A stretch of 64,000 bases of DNA from Enterobacter asburiae (GTDB taxonomy: Bacteria; Pseudomonadota; Gammaproteobacteria; Enterobacterales; Enterobacteriaceae): positions 58,013 to 122,012 of the forward strand of contig NZ_JAKCMV010000001.1 in the NCBI RefSeq assembly GCF_021440515.1, read 5' to 3'. The notes beneath the pieces are model-generated. The model was not told the origin of the DNA. It saw nothing but the letters and a program-made list of their open reading frames with translations, and searched no databases. The position numbers were made by a program, and so were the translations under genes. Below are positions 52,817-64,000 of this stretch, in pieces (the stretch's first letter is position 1; every line of letters begins with the position of its first letter).

Positions 52817-55699
52817 ATGCCAGGCAGCACCTTCTTCAAAGCGTTAGTTTTGTTTGTCGCCCTTTGGGCTCCCGTCACTCAGGCAGATTCCGGTTGGCAA
52901 CCCGTTCAGGAAACTATCCGTAAGAGCGAAAAAGATACCCGCCAATATCAGGCCGTTCGCCTGGATAACGGGATGACCGTGCTGCTGGTTTCCGATCCGC
53001 AGGCGGTGAAATCGCTCTCCGCGCTGGTGGTGCCGGTGGGGTCGCTTGAAGATCCTGAAGCCCATCCGGGGCTTGCTCACTATCTTGAACATATGACGCT
53101 GATGGGTTCTAAAAAGTACCCGCAGCCGGATAGCCTGTCCGAATTTCTGAAAATGCACGGCGGTAGCCACAACGCCAGCACCGCGCCTTACCGCACCGCG
53201 TTTTACCTTGAAGTGGAAAACGATGCGCTGGCAGGGGCGGTTGACCGCCTCGCGGACGCCATCGCCGCACCGCTTCTCGATAAAAAATATGCCGATCGCG
53301 AGCGTAACGCCGTCAACGCCGAGCTGACGATGGCGCGCACCCGTGACGGGATGCGTATGGCGCAGGTCAGCGCTGAAACCATCAACCCGGCGCACCCCGG
53401 CTCCCGTTTCTCGGGCGGTAATCTGGAAACGCTGAGCGACAAGCCTAACAGCCCGGTGCTGGATGCCCTGCACGCGTTTCGCGATAAATACTACTCGGCC
53501 AACCTGATGAAAGCGGTCATCTACAGCAACAAACCGCTGCCAGAGCTGGCGAACATGGCCGCGCAGACCTTTGGCCGCGTTCCGAATAAAAACATTTCCT
53601 TGCCGAAAATCGACGTGCCGGTAGTGACCGACGCGCAAAAAGGCATCGTTATTCATTACGTGCCCGCGCTGCCGCGAAAAGTGTTGCGCGTCGAATTCCG
53701 CATCGATAACAACACGGCGCAGTTCCGCAGCAAGACCGATGAACTGGTCACCTATCTTATCGGCAACCGCAGTCCCGGTACGCTGTCCGACTGGCTGCAA
53801 AATCAGGGGCTGGTGGAAGGTATTCGTGCAGACTCTGACCCGGTAGTGAACGGGAACAGCGGCGTGCTGGCGATTTCCGCCACCCTGACGGATAAAGGGC
53901 TGGCGCACCGCGATGAAGTGGTCGCGGCCATCTTCAGCTACCTGTCGCTGCTGCGCGATAAAGGCATCGACAAACGCTATTTCGACGAGCTGGCGCACGT
54001 GCTGGATCTCGATTTCCGCTATCCCTCTATCACCCGCGATATGGACTACGTGGAGTGGCTGGCCGACACCATGATCCGCGTTCCGGTGGAACATACCCTG
54101 GATGCGGTTAATATCGCTGACCAGTACGACGCCGAAGCGGTAAAAGCGCGTCTGGCGATGATGACCCCGCAGAATGCGCGCGTCTGGTACATCAGCCCGA
54201 ACGAACCGCATAACAAAACGGCCTACTTTGTCGACGCGCCGTATCAGGTTGATAAAATCAGCGAGCAAACCTTCGCGGACTGGCAGAAAAAAGCGGGCGA
54301 GATCGCTCTCAAACTGCCAGAGCTGAACCCCTACATCCCGGATGATTTCTCGCTGATTAAGCCCGCAAAGGCCTATCCGCATCCGGAACTTATTGTGGAT
54401 GAACCCACCCTGCGCGTGGTCTATGCCCCAAGCCGCTATTTTGCGAGCGAGCCAAAAGCGGACGTCAGCGTTGTGCTGCGCAACCCTAAGGCGATGGACA
54501 GCGCTAAAAACCAGGTGCTTTTCGCGCTCAATGACTACCTGGCCGGTATCGCGCTGGATCAGCTCAGCAACCAGGCGGCAGTCGGGGGCATTAGCTTCTC
54601 AACCAACGCCAATAACGGGCTGATGGTTAACGCCAACGGCTATACCCAGCGCCTGCCGCAGCTGTTCCAGGCACTGCTTGAGGGCTATTTCAGCTACACT
54701 CCAACCGAAGAGCAGCTTGAGCAGGCCAAATCCTGGTACGCGCAGATGATGGACTCGGCGGAGAAGGGCAAAGCCTACGATCAGGCCATCATGCCTGCGC
54801 AGATGGTGTCGCAGATCCCCTATTTCCAGCGTGAAGACAGACGCGCGCTTCTGCCGTCAATTTCCCTGAAAGAGGTGCTGGACTACCGTAATTCACTGAA
54901 AACGAATACCCGCCCTGAGTTCCTGATTGTCGGGAACATGAGCGAAGAACAGGCCAAAACCCTGGCGCAGAACGTGCGTACCCAGCTGGGTTCAAAGGGA
55001 GATGAGTGGTGCCGTAACCAGGACGTTCTGGTGGAAAAACAGCAGAACGTGATTTTTGAAAAGGCGGGCACCAGCACCGATTCCGCGCTGGCCGCTGTCT
55101 TCGTCCCGACAGGGTATGACGAATTCGCCAGCTCCGCCCAAAGCGCCGTGCTCGGGCAGATTATCCAGCCGTGGTTCTATAACCAGCTGCGTACCGAAGA
55201 GCAGCTTGGCTATGCGGTCTTTGCCTTCTCGATGAACGTGGGGCGCCAGTGGGGGTTAGGTTTCCTGCTGCAAAGCAGCGACAAACAGCCAGCCTATCTC
55301 TGGCAGCGCTATCAGGCTTTCTTCCCGCAGGCAGAAGCCAAACTGCGCGCGATGAAGCCAGATGAGTTCGCCCAGATCCAGCAGGCCGTTATCGCACAGG
55401 TTATGCAGGCGCCGCAGACGCTGGGTGAAGAGGCGTCGCAGCTGAGCAAAGATTTCGATCGCGGTAATATGCGTTTCGATTCGCGTGATAAAGTAGTGGC
55501 CGAAATAAAACAGCTGACGCCTCAGAAAGTGGCCGATTTCTTCCATCAGGCGGTAATTAAGCCGCAGGGGATCGCGATCCTGTCGCAGGTTTCCGGCAGC
55601 CAGAACGGAAAAGCGGAATACGTCGATCCGAACGGCTGGAAAGTCTGGAAGAGCGTCAGTGCATTGCAGCAATCTATGCCCTGGAGTAAGAAAGAATGA
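52817..55699 (+). CDS. ptrA: PtrA, protease III (pitrilysin)
   Basis: This 960-residue periplasmic zinc protease of the M16 family degrades small peptides. The signal peptide covers residues 1-23 (ending VTQA). The inverted zinc motif HYLEH (His88, Glu91, His92) is present, and Glu169 in AVNAELTM completes the site. The stop codon overlaps the recB start (ATGA). Its position between recC and recB is conserved in enterobacteria without any known functional link. Confidence 0.96.
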   Translation: MPGSTFFKALVLFVALWAPVTQADSGWQPVQETIRKSEKDTRQYQAVRLDNGMTVLLVSDPQAVKSLSALVVPVGSLEDPEAHPGLAHYLEHMTLMGSKKYPQPDSLSEFLKMHGGSHNASTAPYRTAFYLEVENDALAGAVDRLADAIAAPLLDKKYADRERNAVNAELTMARTRDGMRMAQVSAETINPAHPGSRFSGGNLETLSDKPNSPVLDALHAFRDKYYSANLMKAVIYSNKPLPELANMAAQTFGRVPNKNISLPKIDVPVVTDAQKGIVIHYVPALPRKVLRVEFRIDNNTAQFRSKTDELVTYLIGNRSPGTLSDWLQNQGLVEGIRADSDPVVNGNSGVLAISATLTDKGLAHRDEVVAAIFSYLSLLRDKGIDKRYFDELAHVLDLDFRYPSITRDMDYVEWLADTMIRVPVEHTLDAVNIADQYDAEAVKARLAMMTPQNARVWYISPNEPHNKTAYFVDAPYQVDKISEQTFADWQKKAGEIALKLPELNPYIPDDFSLIKPAKAYPHPELIVDEPTLRVVYAPSRYFASEPKADVSVVLRNPKAMDSAKNQVLFALNDYLAGIALDQLSNQAAVGGISFSTNANNGLMVNANGYTQRLPQLFQALLEGYFSYTPTEEQLEQAKSWYAQMMDSAEKGKAYDQAIMPAQMVSQIPYFQREDRRALLPSISLKEVLDYRNSLKTNTRPEFLIVGNMSEEQAKTLAQNVRTQLGSKGDEWCRNQDVLVEKQQNVIFEKAGTSTDSALAAVFVPTGYDEFASSAQSAVLGQIIQPWFYNQLRTEEQLGYAVFAFSMNVGRQWGLGFLLQSSDKQPAYLWQRYQAFFPQAEAKLRAMKPDEFAQIQQAVIAQVMQAPQTLGEEASQLSKDFDRGNMRFDSRDKVVAEIKQLTPQKVADFFHQAVIKPQGIAILSQVSGSQNGKAEYVDPNGWKVWKSVSALQQSMPWSKKE

Positions 55700-58600
55700 C
55701 CGATACCGCTGAGTCCCTTGATCCCTTACGTTTACCGCTACAGGGTGAACGATTGATTGAAGCCTCAGCGGGAACGGGAAAGACCTTCACCATCGCCGCG
55801 CTTTATCTTCGCCTGCTGCTGGGGCTGGGGGGAAACGCGGCGTTTTCACGCCCGTTGAGCGTGGAAGAGCTGCTGGTGGTGACCTTCACCGAAGCCGCCA
55901 CCGCCGAGCTGCGCGGCCGTATTCGCGCCAATATCCATGAACTGCGCATCGCCTGCCTGCGCCAGAGCACGGATAACCCTCTCTACGCACGCCTTCTTGA
56001 CGAAATTGCCGATAAACAGCAGGCGGCCCAGTGGCTGCTGCTGGCGGAACGGCAGATGGATGAAGCCGCCGTCTTCACCATCCACGGTTTCTGCCAGCGA
56101 ATGCTGAGCCTCAACGCGTTTGAATCCGGCATGTTGTTTGAACTCCAGCTCATCGAAGATGAATCCGAGCTGCGCTATCAGGCCTGCGCCGATTTCTGGC
56201 GTCGCCATTGCTACCCGCTGCCGCGCGATATTGCCGAAGCGGTTCATGCGTTATGGAAAGGCCCGGAAGATCTCCTGCGGGCGATTGACCGCTATTTGCA
56301 GGGCGAAGCGCCGACGATCAAATCACCGCCTCCGGCTGACGAAACGCTCGCCTCGCGGCATGAAAAAATTGTCGCCAAAATTGCGACCCTGAAGCAAAAG
56401 TGGAACGCGTCAGTCGACGAGATAGCCTCGATCCTCGAAAACTCCGGCATCGACAGGAAAAAATTCAACCGTGGCAACCAGGGTAAGTGGATCGACAAGA
56501 TCAGCGCCTGGGCGCAGGAAGAGACTCGCGGCTATCAGCTGCCGGATGCGCTGGAGAAGTTTTCCCAGCGTTTCCTCACCGAGCGAACTAAACCCGATGG
56601 CATTGTTCCTGAGCACCCGCTGTTCGTTGACATCGAGGCCCTGCTGGACGAGCCGTTAACGCTTAACGACCTGATGATCGCCCGCGCAATGGCGGAGATC
56701 CGCGAAACCGTGGCGCGTGAAAAACGCCGTCGCGGCGAGCTGGGATTTGACGACATGCTGAGCCGCCTCGACGCGGCGCTGCGCAGTGAAAACGGTGAAG
56801 CCCTGGCAAGCGCTATCCGCACCCGTTTTCCGGTGGCGATGATCGACGAATTTCAGGATACCGATCCCCAGCAATACCGCATTTTCCGCCGCATCTGGTA
56901 CAAACAGCCGGATACGGCGCTACTGCTGATTGGCGATCCGAAGCAGGCGATTTACGCTTTCCGCGGCGCGGATATTTTCACCTATATGAAGGCCCGCAGC
57001 GAGGTTGAAGCGCACTACACGCTCGACACCAACTGGCGCTCCTCCCCCGGCATGGTTGCCAGCGTCAATGCGCTGTTTGAGCGCATGGAAGCCGCCTTTA
57101 TGTTCCGGGAAATTCCCTTTTTACCGGTGAAGTCCGCGCCGCGAAACAGCGACCTGCGTTTTGAATTTAACGGCGAGCTCCAGCCTGCCATGCGCTTCTG
57201 GCTGCTGGAAGGGGAAGGCTACGGCGTGGCCGACTACCAGAATGCGATGGCGCAGCACTGCGCCGCGCAAATTCGTGACTGGCTTAGCGCCGGTGCGCGC
57301 GGTGAGGCGCTGCTGTGGAAAGGGGATAAATCCTCCCCGGTTAAGGCCTCGGATATCACGGTGCTGGTGCGAAGCCGTCAGGAAGCGGCGCTGATCCGCG
57401 ATGCGCTGACCTTGCTGAATATCCCCTCGGTCTATCTGTCGAACCGCGACAGCGTTTTCGACACGCTGGAGGCCCAGGAGATGCTCTGGCTGTTACAGGC
57501 CGTGCTGTCACCCGAGCGGGAAAGCACGCTTCGCAGCGCGCTGGCAAGCTCGATGCTGGGGCTCAACGCCCGGGATATCGATCGTCTTAATAATGACGAA
57601 ATCGCCTGGGACAAGGTGGTTGAAGAGTTTGTCCATTATCGCGAGCGCTGGCAAAAACGCGGCGTGATGGCAATGCTGCGCGAGCTGATGGCCCACCGGC
57701 GTATTGCGGAAAATATGCTCGCAACCCCTGGCGGGGAGCGGCGCATCACCGATATTCTGCATATAAGCGAGCTGTTGCAGGAGGCGGGCACCCAGCTTGA
57801 GAGTGAACATGCGCTGGTGCGCTGGCTGGCGCAGCACATTGCCGATCCGAACAGCAACTCATCAAGCCAGCAGATGCGCCTGGAGAGCGACAAGCACCTG
57901 GTGCAGATTGTCACCATCCACAAATCGAAAGGGCTGGAATACCCGCTGGTCTGGCTGCCCTTTATCGCCAACTACCGCGCGCAGGACCAGGCGTTTTACC
58001 ACGATCGCGACTCCTTCGAGGCGGTGCTCGATCTCAGTAAGGCCGATACCAGCGTGGAGCTGGCGGAAGCCGAGCGTCTGGCGGAGGATTTGCGTCTGCT
58101 CTACGTGGCCTTAACCCGCTCCGTCTGGCATTGCAGCCTGGGCGTTGCGCCGCTGTTCCGTCGGCGGGGCGAAAAAGCCGGGGAGACCGACTTCCACCTG
58201 AGCGCGCTGGGGCGGCTTATCCAGCAGGGCGAACCGAAAGACGCCGCCGGATTACGCCAGTCCCTGGATACCCTGTGCGGCGAGCATATTGCGCTTCACA
58301 TCCCCGGCGAGCCGGATAGCCAGCGCTGGGAGATACCCGAGCAGCGCGATCCGGATTTAGATGCGCGCAGGATCGTCCGAACCCTTGTCGGTGACTGGCG
58401 CGTCACCAGCTATTCCGGTTTGCAGCAGCACGGTCAGACTATCGCGCTGGATCTGATGCCTAAGCTCGACGTCGATGCGTCAGGGGTGGGTGAAATTCTG
58501 CCAGAACCCGCGCTCACGCCGCACCAGTTCCCGCGCGGGGCATCGCCCGGCACGTTTTTACACAGCCTGTTCGAAGAGCTTGATTTTACCCAGCCCGTTT

Positions 58601-59238
58601 CGGCGGACTGGGTGCTGGAGATGCTGCAAAAGGGCGGTTACGAAGAGTCCTGGCAGCCGGTGCTGACCGACTGGCTTAGCGCCATTTTGCAGGCGCCGCT
58701 GACCCCGGAAGGCCTCTCGCTGAACCAGCTTACGGCGAAAGACAAGCAGGTTGAGATGGAGTTTTACCTTCCCATCGCCAGCCCGCTTAAGGCGGAGGCG
58801 CTGGATGCCATTATCCGCGCCCACGATCCGCTCTCTGCCGGTGCGCCGCCGCTCAATTTCCGCCAGGTTCAGGGGATGCTGAAGGGCTTTATCGACCTTA
58901 TCTTCCGCCATAACGGGCGCTACTACCTGCTGGATTACAAATCGAACTGGCTGGGTGAAACCAGCGAGGCCTACACGCAGCAGGCAATGGCTGGCGCGAT
59001 GCAGTCCCATCGTTACGATTTGCAGTATCAGCTCTATACCCTCGCGCTGCACCGCTACCTGCGCCATCGCATTGCGGACTACGACTATGACACCCACTTC
59101 GGCGGCGTGATCTACCTGTTCCTGCGCGGCGTGGACGCCAGCGATCCGCAGTCGGGTATTTTCAGCACCCGCCCTGACGTGGCGCTGATTGAAAAAATGG
59201 ATAACCTATTTGCTATGTGCACGGAGGAGCCGGTATGA
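55696..59238 (+). CDS. recB: RecB, exonuclease V beta subunit
   Basis: This 1180-residue superfamily 1A 3'-5' helicase and nuclease has Walker [11 protein letters not shown] near residue 25, motif [15 protein letters not shown], and C-terminal nuclease residues Asp1080 and Lys1082 in LDYKSNWLG. It loads RecA after Chi. It is coupled to ptrA and recD by 4-bp overlaps. Confidence 0.97.
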   Translation: MTDTAESLDPLRLPLQGERLIEASAGTGKTFTIAALYLRLLLGLGGNAAFSRPLSVEELLVVTFTEAATAELRGRIRANIHELRIACLRQSTDNPLYARLLDEIADKQQAAQWLLLAERQMDEAAVFTIHGFCQRMLSLNAFESGMLFELQLIEDESELRYQACADFWRRHCYPLPRDIAEAVHALWKGPEDLLRAIDRYLQGEAPTIKSPPPADETLASRHEKIVAKIATLKQKWNASVDEIASILENSGIDRKKFNRGNQGKWIDKISAWAQEETRGYQLPDALEKFSQRFLTERTKPDGIVPEHPLFVDIEALLDEPLTLNDLMIARAMAEIRETVAREKRRRGELGFDDMLSRLDAALRSENGEALASAIRTRFPVAMIDEFQDTDPQQYRIFRRIWYKQPDTALLLIGDPKQAIYAFRGADIFTYMKARSEVEAHYTLDTNWRSSPGMVASVNALFERMEAAFMFREIPFLPVKSAPRNSDLRFEFNGELQPAMRFWLLEGEGYGVADYQNAMAQHCAAQIRDWLSAGARGEALLWKGDKSSPVKASDITVLVRSRQEAALIRDALTLLNIPSVYLSNRDSVFDTLEAQEMLWLLQAVLSPERESTLRSALASSMLGLNARDIDRLNNDEIAWDKVVEEFVHYRERWQKRGVMAMLRELMAHRRIAENMLATPGGERRITDILHISELLQEAGTQLESEHALVRWLAQHIADPNSNSSSQQMRLESDKHLVQIVTIHKSKGLEYPLVWLPFIANYRAQDQAFYHDRDSFEAVLDLSKADTSVELAEAERLAEDLRLLYVALTRSVWHCSLGVAPLFRRRGEKAGETDFHLSALGRLIQQGEPKDAAGLRQSLDTLCGEHIALHIPGEPDSQRWEIPEQRDPDLDARRIVRTLVGDWRVTSYSGLQQHGQTIALDLMPKLDVDASGVGEILPEPALTPHQFPRGASPGTFLHSLFEELDFTQPVSADWVLEMLQKGGYEESWQPVLTDWLSAILQAPLTPEGLSLNQLTAKDKQVEMEFYLPIASPLKAEALDAIIRAHDPLSAGAPPLNFRQVQGMLKGFIDLIFRHNGRYYLLDYKSNWLGETSEAYTQQAMAGAMQSHRYDLQYQLYTLALHRYLRHRIADYDYDTHFGGVIYLFLRGVDASDPQSGIFSTRPDVALIEKMDNLFAMCTEEPV

Positions 59239-61052
59239 CGATGCAGAAACTGCTGCTTGAGGCCGTCGAACAGCGCCAGCTTCGCCAGATTGACGTGCAG
59301 TTCGCGCTGACGATTGCTAATGAAGAACCCGCGGTGATGCTTGCGGCGGCCATTCTCAGCAGGGATGCGGGAGAAGGGCACGTCTGCCTGCCGCTTTCGC
59401 GTCTGGTCTGCAATGAGAAAACACCGTCTGCGCTTCAGCCCTGCTTTGATCTGCTGGGCGAGGTGGACTGGCATGCCGTTTTCATTCATTCACCCGCCGT
59501 CAGCCACGACGGCACCCCGACGCCGCTGATTATGACCGCCGGGCGGCTTTACCTAAACCGTCTGTGGCGCTATGAGCTGACCGTGGCGCGCTATTTTAGC
59601 GAAGCCAACGCGCCGCTCCCCTGCGATGAAGCACGGGTTCGGCAAACGCTGGATGGCCTGTTTACCTCGCAGGAGGCCGTTGACTGGCAAAAGGTGGCGG
59701 CGGCCGTGGCGCTGACGCGGCGAATATCGGTGATTTCGGGCGGCCCGGGCACCGGGAAAACCACCACGGTAGCGAAACTGCTCGCAGCGCTGATCCAGCT
59801 TTCAGGTGAGCAGCGCTGCCGCATTCGCCTGGCGGCACCGACCGGAAAGGCTGCGGCGCGTCTGACCGAATCCTTAGGCGGCGCGATACAGCAGCTGCCG
59901 CTCACTGACGCCCAGCTCGCGCTATTCCCGAAAGAGGCCAGCACCCTACACCGGCTGCTTGGCGCTCAGCCCGGTAGCCAGCGCCTGCGCTACCATGCCG
60001 GTAATCCGCTGCATCTGGACGTGCTGGTGGTGGACGAAGCGTCAATGATCGACCTCACCATGATGTCGCGCCTGATCGAGGCACTGCCCGACCATGCGCG
60101 CGTAATCTTCCTGGGCGACCGCGACCAGCTCGCCTCCGTTGAGGCCGGGGCGGTGCTGGGGGATATCTGCACCTACGCAAGCCTGGGCTACACCGCAAGC
60201 CGTGCGCAGGAGCTAGCGCGCCTGACCGGATGCGCGCTGGAAGGCAACGATAATCCGCTGGCGGGCGCGCTGCGCGACAGCCTTTGTCTGCTGCAAAAAA
60301 GCTACCGTTTTGGTAGTGATTCCGGGATTGGCCAGCTTGCCGCCGCCGTTAACCGGGGCGATCGCAACGCGACGCGTACCGTGTTTAGCGGCGCGTTTGC
60401 CGACATCGAGAAAAAATCGCTGCAAAGCGGGGAAGAGTATCAGGCCATGCTCGATGATGCCCTCGCGGGGTATCACCATTTTCTGACGAGCGTGCAGCAG
60501 CAAAGCGCGCCGGAGCAGGTGATTGCCGCGTTCGGTGACTATCAGCTTCTGTGCGCCCTGAGAGAAGGCCCGTTTGGGGTGGCTGGCCTTAATGAACGCC
60601 TTGAGCAGGTTATGCTGCAAAAGCGCAGGATCACCCGTGCGCAGCACGCCCGCTGGTATGAGGGGCGTCCGGTGATGATCTCGCGTAACGATAGCGCGCT
60701 GGGGCTGTTTAACGGTGATATTGGTATTGCGCTCGAGCGGGGGCAGGGGCTGCGCGTGTGGTTCCTGATGCCGGATGGCAGCGTGAAGTCCGTCCAGCCA
60801 AGCCGTCTGCCGGAGCACGACACGGCGTGGGCGATGACGGTGCATAAATCGCAGGGCTCTGAGTTCAACCATGCGGCGCTGATCCTGCCAACGCAGCTTT
60901 CACCGGTCATCACCCGTGAACTGATTTACACCGCCATTACCCGCGCGCGTCAGCGGCTCTCGCTGTACGCCGATGAACGTATTCTGGTGCAGGCGATTGC
61001 CACCCGCACCGAGCGGCGCAGCGGACTAAGCGCTATTTTCGAAGCGCAATAG
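59235..61052 (+). CDS. recD: RecD, exonuclease V alpha subunit
   Basis: This 605-residue fast 5'-3' helicase has Walker [11 protein letters not shown] with Lys175, motif [12 protein letters not shown] and a C-terminal [12 protein letters not shown] chose the ATG at 59235, which forms an ATGA with the recB stop codon and has GGAG upstream; the frame could begin 18 bases earlier inside recB. It ends before the hairpin shared with argA. Confidence 0.96.
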   Translation: MTMQKLLLEAVEQRQLRQIDVQFALTIANEEPAVMLAAAILSRDAGEGHVCLPLSRLVCNEKTPSALQPCFDLLGEVDWHAVFIHSPAVSHDGTPTPLIMTAGRLYLNRLWRYELTVARYFSEANAPLPCDEARVRQTLDGLFTSQEAVDWQKVAAAVALTRRISVISGGPGTGKTTTVAKLLAALIQLSGEQRCRIRLAAPTGKAAARLTESLGGAIQQLPLTDAQLALFPKEASTLHRLLGAQPGSQRLRYHAGNPLHLDVLVVDEASMIDLTMMSRLIEALPDHARVIFLGDRDQLASVEAGAVLGDICTYASLGYTASRAQELARLTGCALEGNDNPLAGALRDSLCLLQKSYRFGSDSGIGQLAAAVNRGDRNATRTVFSGAFADIEKKSLQSGEEYQAMLDDALAGYHHFLTSVQQQSAPEQVIAAFGDYQLLCALREGPFGVAGLNERLEQVMLQKRRITRAQHARWYEGRPVMISRNDSALGLFNGDIGIALERGQGLRVWFLMPDGSVKSVQPSRLPEHDTAWAMTVHKSQGSEFNHAALILPTQLSPVITRELIYTAITRARQRLSLYADERILVQAIATRTERRSGLSAIFEAQ

Positions 61053-61056
61053 GCAA

Positions 61057-61082
61057 CAGCCCTCACGCAAAGGTGAGGGCTG
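61057..61082. terminator. Hairpin between convergent recD and argA
   Basis: CAGCCCTCAC and GTGAGGGCTG form a perfect 10-bp stem with a GCAAAG loop between the two convergent genes. The U-tail is weak, so it may act as a partial terminator for both. Confidence 0.65.
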
Positions 61083-61086
61083 CACA

Positions 61087-62418
61087 TTATCCCAGGTCGG
61101 CCATCAGCACCTTTGAGCGGCGCTGATAGTTGTACATCTCTTTTTTGCTTTCCGGCAGCGAATCAATGTCCACCGGCGTAAACCCGCGCTCCTGGAACCA
61201 GTGAATGCTGCGCGTGGTGAGCACGAACAGCTTGCTAAGTCCAATCTGACGCGCCTGGGCGGCCACGCGCTCGAGCAACATCTCACCGCGCGACGAGCTG
61301 CGATAGTCCGGATGAACGGCAACGCAGGCCATTTCACCGATCTTCTCTTCAGGGAACGGATACAGAGCGGCACAGGCAATGGTCAGGTTGTCGCGCTGAA
61401 TAATGGTGAATTTGTCGATCTCCATTTCCAGCTGCTCGCGGGAGCGGCGAACCAGAATGCCCTGCTGCTCCAGCGGGCGGATAAGCTCCAGAATGCCGCC
61501 AATATCGTTGATGGTGGCGCGACGGATCTGCTCGGCGCTCTCCATCACGATCTGCGTGCCGATACCGTCGCGGGAGAATAATTCCTGCAACAGCGCGCCG
61601 TCTTCCTGGTAGCTGATCAGGTGGCTACGGCGCACGCCGCTGCGGCAGGCTTTTACCGCCCCACGCAGAAAACGCACCGTACCGGAGTAGTAATCGCCTT
61701 CGGCTTCGAGCGCTTCAACGCGCGCCTGGGCCTCGTTCGGGAAGAGTTCCGGCACGATCACTCCTTCGTCGTTGACCACGCCCTGAGAGGAGCAAAAGCC
61801 AATCATCTTTTCCGCCTTCAGCTTGATTGCGAGCTGGGTGGCGATCTCTTCGGAGGTGAGGTTAAAGCTTTCGCCCGTTACGGAAACCGCCACCGGCCCC
61901 ATCAGCACGATGGCGCCGCTGTCCAGCTGGCGGTGGATCGCCTCTTCATCGATACGACGAATGCGGCCGCTGTGGCAATAGTCCACGCCGTCGTCCACGC
62001 CGAGCGGCTGGGCGATAATGAAGTTGCCGCTGACCACGTTAATGTGCGCCCCCTGAAGCGGGGTGTTGTTGAGGCTCATTGACAGGCGCGCGGTAATATC
62101 CAGCTGCAACAGCCCGGCGGCCTGCTTGACCAGCTCAAGCGTTTTGGCATCGGTTACGCGGGTATTTTTGTGATAAATCGGCTCATGGTGATGCGCTTCC
62201 AGATTGGCATCGATCTGCGGACGTGCGCCGTAGACCACGACCAGGCGAATGCCCAGGCTGTGCAGCAGGCCTATATCGTTGACAATACTGGAAAAGTTTT
62301 CATGCTCGATGGCCTCACCGCCCAGCATGATGACAAAGGTTTTTCCCCGATGGGCGTTGATATAGGGAACAGAATGGCGGAATCCCTGGACCAGTTCGGT
62401 TCTACGTTCCTTCACCAT
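61087..62418 (-). CDS. argA: ArgA, N-acetylglutamate synthase
   Basis: This 443-residue enzyme begins arginine synthesis by acetylating glutamate. It has an N-terminal amino-acid-kinase-like domain ([25 protein letters not shown]) that binds feedback arginine and a C-terminal GNAT domain ([17 protein letters not shown]). Length and start match E. coli. Two ArgR boxes lie just upstream. Confidence 0.96.
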   Translation of the reverse strand: MVKERRTELVQGFRHSVPYINAHRGKTFVIMLGGEAIEHENFSSIVNDIGLLHSLGIRLVVVYGARPQIDANLEAHHHEPIYHKNTRVTDAKTLELVKQAAGLLQLDITARLSMSLNNTPLQGAHINVVSGNFIIAQPLGVDDGVDYCHSGRIRRIDEEAIHRQLDSGAIVLMGPVAVSVTGESFNLTSEEIATQLAIKLKAEKMIGFCSSQGVVNDEGVIVPELFPNEAQARVEALEAEGDYYSGTVRFLRGAVKACRSGVRRSHLISYQEDGALLQELFSRDGIGTQIVMESAEQIRRATINDIGGILELIRPLEQQGILVRRSREQLEMEIDKFTIIQRDNLTIACAALYPFPEEKIGEMACVAVHPDYRSSSRGEMLLERVAAQARQIGLSKLFVLTTRSIHWFQERGFTPVDIDSLPESKKEMYNYQRRSKVLMADLG

Positions 62419-62429
62419 GACACAACCTT

Positions 62430-62468
62430 AATGAATGTTTATTCGTAATTTCTGTATTTTTATTCGAT
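62430..62468 (-). promoter_or_regulatory. Tandem ArgR boxes at the argA promoter
   Basis: AATGAATGTTTATTCGTA (62430-62447) and TCTGTATTTTTATTCGAT (62451-62468) are separated by 3 bp, the standard spacing of paired ARG boxes. The first is close to the consensus and the second is weaker. They lie immediately upstream of argA, as in E. coli. Confidence 0.8.
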
Positions 62469-62643
62469 TAACGCCGCGCGTGCAAGCCTAAATTTTCTGC
62501 GAAGCACAGAAAAAGATAAGTTATCTGTGCGTTAAGCCGCGAATGTTTACCCTTTTATAGATGACAGTTTATGCGTCATTCGTTAAAGTTTTCGGTCATT
62601 TGGCCTTTTTGAATATCAATTTGATTTCTTGCTCGGGAGAAGC

Positions 62644-63897
62644 ATGTCGGGATCCAAATCAGCAATAAGCCGCCGCCGCCTGTTACAGGGGGCCGGGGCA
62701 ATGTGGTTGCTTAGCGTCAGTCAGGTTGCATTCGCTGCCGTCAGCCAGGTGGTCGCGGTGCGTGTCTGGCCGTCGTCGACCTATACGCGCGTGACGGTAG
62801 AATCCAATCGGGTACTGAAATATAAGCAATTTGCCCTGAGTAACCCGGAACGCGTCGTGGTCGATCTCGAAGGTGTTAACCTGAACTCCGTCCTGAAGGG
62901 AATGAGCGCACAAATCCGTGGCGACGATCCCTTTATCAAATCCGCCCGCGTCGGGCAGTTCGATCCGCAGACCGTGCGAATGGTGTTTGAGCTTAAGCAG
63001 AACGTTAAGCCGCAGCTGTTCGCCCTTGCGCCCGTCGCGACGTTTAAAGAGCGTCTGGTGATGGATCTCTATCCGTCGAACGCCACCGATATTCAGGATC
63101 CGCTGCTGGCGCTGCTAGAGGATTACAACAAAGGGGATCTTCAGCGCCAGGTTCCGCCTGCGCAGAGCGGCCCGAAGCCGGGCAAAGCCGGGCGCGATCG
63201 CCCAATCGTGATCATGCTCGATCCCGGACACGGCGGGGAGGACTCCGGTGCGGTCGGGAAATACCATACGCGCGAAAAAGACGTGGTGCTGCAAATCGCG
63301 CGTCGCCTGAAGGCCCTTATCGACAGAGAAGGCAATATGCGCGCCTACATGACGCGTAACGAAGATATCTTCATTCCGCTGAAGGTGCGCGTCGCGAAGG
63401 CGCAAAAGCAGCGCGCAGACCTGTTTGTGTCTATCCACGCCGATGCCTTCACCAGCCGTCAGCCGAGCGGGTCGTCGGTCTTTGCACTATCAACGAAAGG
63501 GGCGACCAGTACCGCCGCGCGTTTGCTTGCAGATTCCCAGAACGCCTCTGACCTGATTGGCGGCGTGAGTAAAAGCGGCGATCGCTACGTCGATCACACC
63601 ATGTTCGATATGGTGCAGTCCCTGACCATCACCGACAGCCTGAAATTTGGCAAAGCGGTTCTGGGCAAGCTTGGCAACATCAACAAGCTGCACAAGAACA
63701 GCGTCGAGCAGGCGGGTTTTGCGGTGCTGAAAGCGCCAGATATCCCGTCTATCTTGGTGGAAACGGCGTTTATCAGTAACGTGGAAGAGGAGCGTAAGCT
63801 CAAGACGGCGAAATTCCAGCAGGAAGTGGCAGAGTCAATTTTGGCGGGGATAAAAGCCTATTTCTCGGACGGGGCAACGCTTGCCCGAAGAGGGTAG
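62644..63897 (+). CDS. amiC: AmiC, N-acetylmuramoyl-L-alanine amidase
   Basis: This 417-residue periplasmic amidase splits septal peptidoglycan and is activated by NlpD. The twin-arginine signal [13 protein letters not shown] is clear. An AMIN domain covers about residues 40-150 and a zinc amidase_3 domain follows with [21 protein letters not shown] and [11 protein letters not shown] chose the ATG at 62644 after GGGAGAAGC, giving the E. coli start; a start 15 bases upstream was rejected. Confidence 0.95.
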   Translation: MSGSKSAISRRRLLQGAGAMWLLSVSQVAFAAVSQVVAVRVWPSSTYTRVTVESNRVLKYKQFALSNPERVVVDLEGVNLNSVLKGMSAQIRGDDPFIKSARVGQFDPQTVRMVFELKQNVKPQLFALAPVATFKERLVMDLYPSNATDIQDPLLALLEDYNKGDLQRQVPPAQSGPKPGKAGRDRPIVIMLDPGHGGEDSGAVGKYHTREKDVVLQIARRLKALIDREGNMRAYMTRNEDIFIPLKVRVAKAQKQRADLFVSIHADAFTSRQPSGSSVFALSTKGATSTAARLLADSQNASDLIGGVSKSGDRYVDHTMFDMVQSLTITDSLKFGKAVLGKLGNINKLHKNSVEQAGFAVLKAPDIPSILVETAFISNVEEERKLKTAKFQQEVAESILAGIKAYFSDGATLARRG

Positions 63898-63941
63898 AGG
63901 CAGACGCCGGGGAAACCCGGCAAATTCACAAACGTCAGATA

Positions 63942-63972
63942 CAAAAAAACACCCGTCAGGGTGTTTATTGTT
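63942..63972 (-). terminator. Terminator of the initiator tRNA operon
   Basis: AACACCC-GTCA-GGGTGTT forms a hairpin. Read on the minus strand it is followed by seven T residues, the correct orientation to end the tRNA transcript entering from the right. Confidence 0.8.
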
Positions 63973-63983
63973 TTAAGAAGTAT

Positions 63984-64000
63984 TGGTTGCGGGGGCCGGA
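63984..64000 (-). tRNA. Initiator tRNA-fMet, 3' end only (gene cut by window edge)
   Basis: The last 17 bases, read on the minus strand, are TCCGGCCCCCGCAACCA. This is exactly the 3' end of enterobacterial initiator tRNA-Met with encoded CCA. In E. coli the metZWV cluster stands at this place beside amiC, so further copies are likely beyond the edge. The anticodon is outside the window. Confidence 0.88.

Noticed and set aside
52844..54382. Minus-strand frame of 512 codons opposite ptrA
   Set aside because: It is an antisense shadow; PtrA with its HYLEH motif occupies the plus strand.

Overview
The window is chromosomal DNA from a member of the Enterobacteriaceae, most like Enterobacter or a close relative. 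From about 27 kb to the right end the gene order is almost exactly that of the Escherichia coli lysR-lysA ... galR-omrAB-aas-lplT-tas-ygdR-mutH-rppH-ptsP-lgt-thyA-ppdAB-ygdB-ppdC-recC-ptrA-recB-recD-argA-amiC-tRNA-fMet segment. The genes are GC-rich, but protein lengths and catalytic residues match the E. coli proteins closely. I saw no insertion sequence, prophage, CRISPR array or frameshifted gene.

Layout. (1) 1-8.2 kb: the 3' end of an alkylsulfatase gene, then a minus-strand five-gene cluster (citrate/fumarate-type sensor kinase, response regulator, ABC binding protein, fused permease, ATPase), then yjdI-yjdJ. E. coli does not have this arrangement. (2) 8.2-8.7 kb: REP elements and an unexplained GC-rich run of hairpins. 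(3) 8.7-12.7 kb: yqeG and yqeF, separated by a PACE efflux pump gene and a LysR regulator gene. (4) 13-27 kb: an oligogalacturonide (pectin fragment) locus with porin kdgM, lyase ogl, kduI-kduD, ABC importer togMNAB and kdgF. Interspersed are araE, an rpn nuclease gene, the Wzz-type gene fepE and the racemase gene ygeA. (5) 27-30.4 kb: lysR, lysA and a LacI/AscG-like regulator. (6) 30.7-34.8 kb: an island between lysA and galR encoding a PTS EIIC without EIIA or EIIB, a 6-phospho-beta-glycosidase, a UxuR/ExuR-like GntR regulator and a GNAT acetyltransferase. (7) 34.8-64 kb: conserved housekeeping genes, including the paired sRNAs OmrB and OmrA, the DARS2 region between mutH and rppH, the minor pseudopilin cluster, recBCD, and the 3' end of an initiator tRNA at the edge.

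How the genes work together. KdgM admits pectin oligomers through the outer membrane and TogMNAB imports them. Ogl cleaves them to 5-keto-4-deoxyuronate, KdgF assists its linearisation, and KduI and KduD convert the product to 2-keto-3-deoxygluconate. KdgR-like operators stand before kdgM, ogl, kduI, togM and kdgF, so separate transcription units look like one regulon. No secreted pectinase is encoded here, so the cell appears to take up fragments made by others. In the PTS island the phosphorylated beta-glucoside would be imported by the EIIC with EIIA and EIIB supplied from elsewhere, then split by the GH1 enzyme.

The less explained parts are the carboxylate-type two-component system joined to an iron/phosphonate-class ABC importer, the substrate and acetyltransferase of the PTS island, and the hairpin-rich intergenic element near 8.4-8.6 kb. 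Gene identities rest on recognising the protein sequences, not on database searches.
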